Origin: Ga0074139 sp046336825
GTDB taxonomy: Bacteria; Bdellovibrionota; Bdellovibrionia; Bdellovibrionales; Bdellovibrionaceae
Assembly (NCBI GenBank): GCA_046336825.1
Contig: JBKDFX010000135.1
Coordinates: 1-15,966, forward strand
DNA: 15,966 bases
Direction of reading: 5' to 3'
This document shows, piece after piece, positions 15,270-15,966 of this stretch; within the stretch, counting starts at the first letter, position 1, and each line of letters opens with the position of its first letter. The translations under genes and the position numbers were made by a program. The notes under the pieces were generated by a model. It searched no databases and was not told the DNA's origin. It worked only from the letters and a program-made list of their open reading frames with translations.

Positions 15270-15685
15270 AAAAGACCCAGTGGATCCCTGTCGTTGCGGG
15301 TTTTTTAAAAAAAGACAGCCGAATTCTTGTCGGGCAAAGGCCTGAAAACAACTCCTTGGCCGGACTCTGGGAGTTTCCTGGGGGGAAAATCGAACTCGGC
15401 GAATCTCCTGAACAAGCCCTGGCTCGAGAACTTTCCGAAGAGTTAGGAATAGAAGCTGAGGTGGGTGAACTCAAACTCAGCGTGACTCATTCTTACAATG
15501 ATGTGGGAATCGTTATTTTATTTTACGAAGTTAATTTTTGGAAGGGTGAGCCCAAAGCCAAACATCACTTGATGCTCGAGTGGATTTATCCAGAAGAACT
15601 CAAGGAAAGATCCATTCCCGAAGCCAATAAAAAAGTTCTCCATCAGATCTTCAAAGCTCTGGGGGTTCCATGGCGAAAATCCTAG
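15239..15685 (+). CDS. Nudix hydrolase, MutT-like (8-oxo-dGTP diphosphatase type)
   Basis: 148 residues, the usual MutT size plus a basic N-terminal tail. The Nudix box is exact: G-x5-E-x7-R-E-L-x-E-E-L-G-I, from GKIELGE to RELSEELGI (about residues 49-71), preceded by VGQRPENNSLAGLWEFPGG, whose LAGLWEFPGGK is characteristic of MutT enzymes that hydrolyse 8-oxo-dGTP to sanitise the nucleotide pool. The C-terminal LEWIYPEELKE segment matches the usual MutT purine-contact region. CTP or thiamine-phosphate Nudix enzymes share this framework, so the substrate is probable, not proven. It overlaps pyrD by 31 nt. The first 12 residues (Lys/Arg-rich) lie in that overlap and are unlike typical MutT starts; GGAAG is about 10 nt upstream. 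It overlaps the next gene by 16 nt. Confidence 0.9.
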   Translation: MEKTKGRSRLKKTQWIPVVAGFLKKDSRILVGQRPENNSLAGLWEFPGGKIELGESPEQALARELSEELGIEAEVGELKLSVTHSYNDVGIVILFYEVNFWKGEPKAKHHLMLEWIYPEELKERSIPEANKKVLHQIFKALGVPWRKS

Positions 15686-15966
15686 TCATCACTCGAAAGA
15701 AAGATGAAGTTTTAGAAAATTTGATGGCAGGTCTGGAAACGGATATTCGAGATCTGTTGCTGATCACCACTGAGGAAACAAAACCTGCAAAATGGGTTCA
15801 CCTTATGGCTGAGCTCCTCAAGCATCAACCTGAATTGATTTACTTTGTTATTGCTGATGACCAACCCAATTTATTAGAGAAAACACTTTTTCGAATTCTC
15901 AGCCGCATACCACAATTTAAAGTGGCAGTGAGTTTTTTGGGACAAGTCAATTTTGAAAAATCCAAC
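15670..15966 (+). CDS. Unidentified protein, N-terminal 99 residues (runs off the window)
   Basis: Open from ATG 15670 to the last base without a stop. It begins MAKILVITRKKDEVLENL and continues with an alternating pattern of hydrophobic strands and amphipathic helices (RDLLLITTEE, ELIYFVIADDQPN, RIPQFKVAVSFLG). This is the look of a Rossmann-like alpha/beta domain, as in GT-B glycosyltransferases or nucleotide-binding proteins. No decisive motif is present in the visible part, so I assign no function. The start lies 16 nt inside the 3' end of the Nudix gene. GGGGG at 15661-15665 is close upstream and could act as a ribosome site (4-nt spacing). It is the fourth member of the overlapping plus-strand chain. 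Confidence 0.72.
   Translation, partial: MAKILVITRKKDEVLENLMAGLETDIRDLLLITTEETKPAKWVHLMAELLKHQPELIYFVIADDQPNLLEKTLFRILSRIPQFKVAVSFLGQVNFEKSN

Noticed and set aside
1..15966. Mobile element, prophage, defence island or CRISPR array
   Set aside because: No transposase, integrase, phage, Cas or toxin-antitoxin gene and no spaced direct repeats are visible. The gene content is housekeeping.

Overview
The window looks like ordinary chromosome from a free-living or predatory Gram-negative bacterium. A Bdellovibrio-like member of the Bdellovibrionota is my best guess. The grounds are gene content and style: a CpaF/TadA pilus ATPase, a short lysine-rich histone H1-like protein, a TldD/TldE pair, heptose kinase, EpmA, several small secreted proteins with no recognisable family, tight gene packing, and a moderately AT-leaning base composition judged by eye. 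The taxonomic call is inference. I see no rRNA, tRNA, CRISPR array, insertion sequence or phage gene.

Layout. (1) 1-728 (+): the 3' end of a CpaF/TadA-type secretion ATPase, convergent with the next block. (2) 733-6854 (-): four genes read tldD, tldE, H1-like, gcvP, with gaps of 1, 36 and about 107 nt. This is a plausible transcription unit, and gcvP may also have its own promoter. (3) 7014-8246: two convergent genes for small exported, cysteine-containing proteins of unknown function. (4) 8311-10250 (+): a glycerophosphodiester phosphodiesterase overlapping (ATGA) an EpmA-type EF-P lysyltransferase that has an extra N-terminal domain. (5) 10327-12900 (-): a secreted alpha/beta hydrolase followed after 3 nt by a heptose-7-phosphate kinase (HldA/RfaE1). 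(6) 12985-15966 (+): a chain of overlapping genes made of a glutamate-dehydrogenase-family gene, pyrD, a MutT/Nudix hydrolase and an unidentified ORF that runs off the end.

How the genes relate. Most are housekeeping functions: glycine cleavage, glutamate/amino-acid interconversion, de novo pyrimidine synthesis, nucleotide-pool sanitation, LPS inner-core heptose supply, EF-P modification and TldDE proteolysis. There is no obvious single pathway and no convincing new multi-gene system.

The most unusual points are these. The glutamate dehydrogenase gene carries an in-frame TAG at codon 174, where the family has Tyr, in an otherwise intact frame. A 29-bp sequence occurs twice (27/29 identical), each time in the sense orientation at a gene's 3' end (H1-like and epmA); its core also nearly matches the 3' end of gcvP. 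EpmA has an N-terminal extension of about 75 residues that may be OB-like. An intrinsic-terminator-like hairpin lies on the minus strand between tldD and the gene upstream of it.
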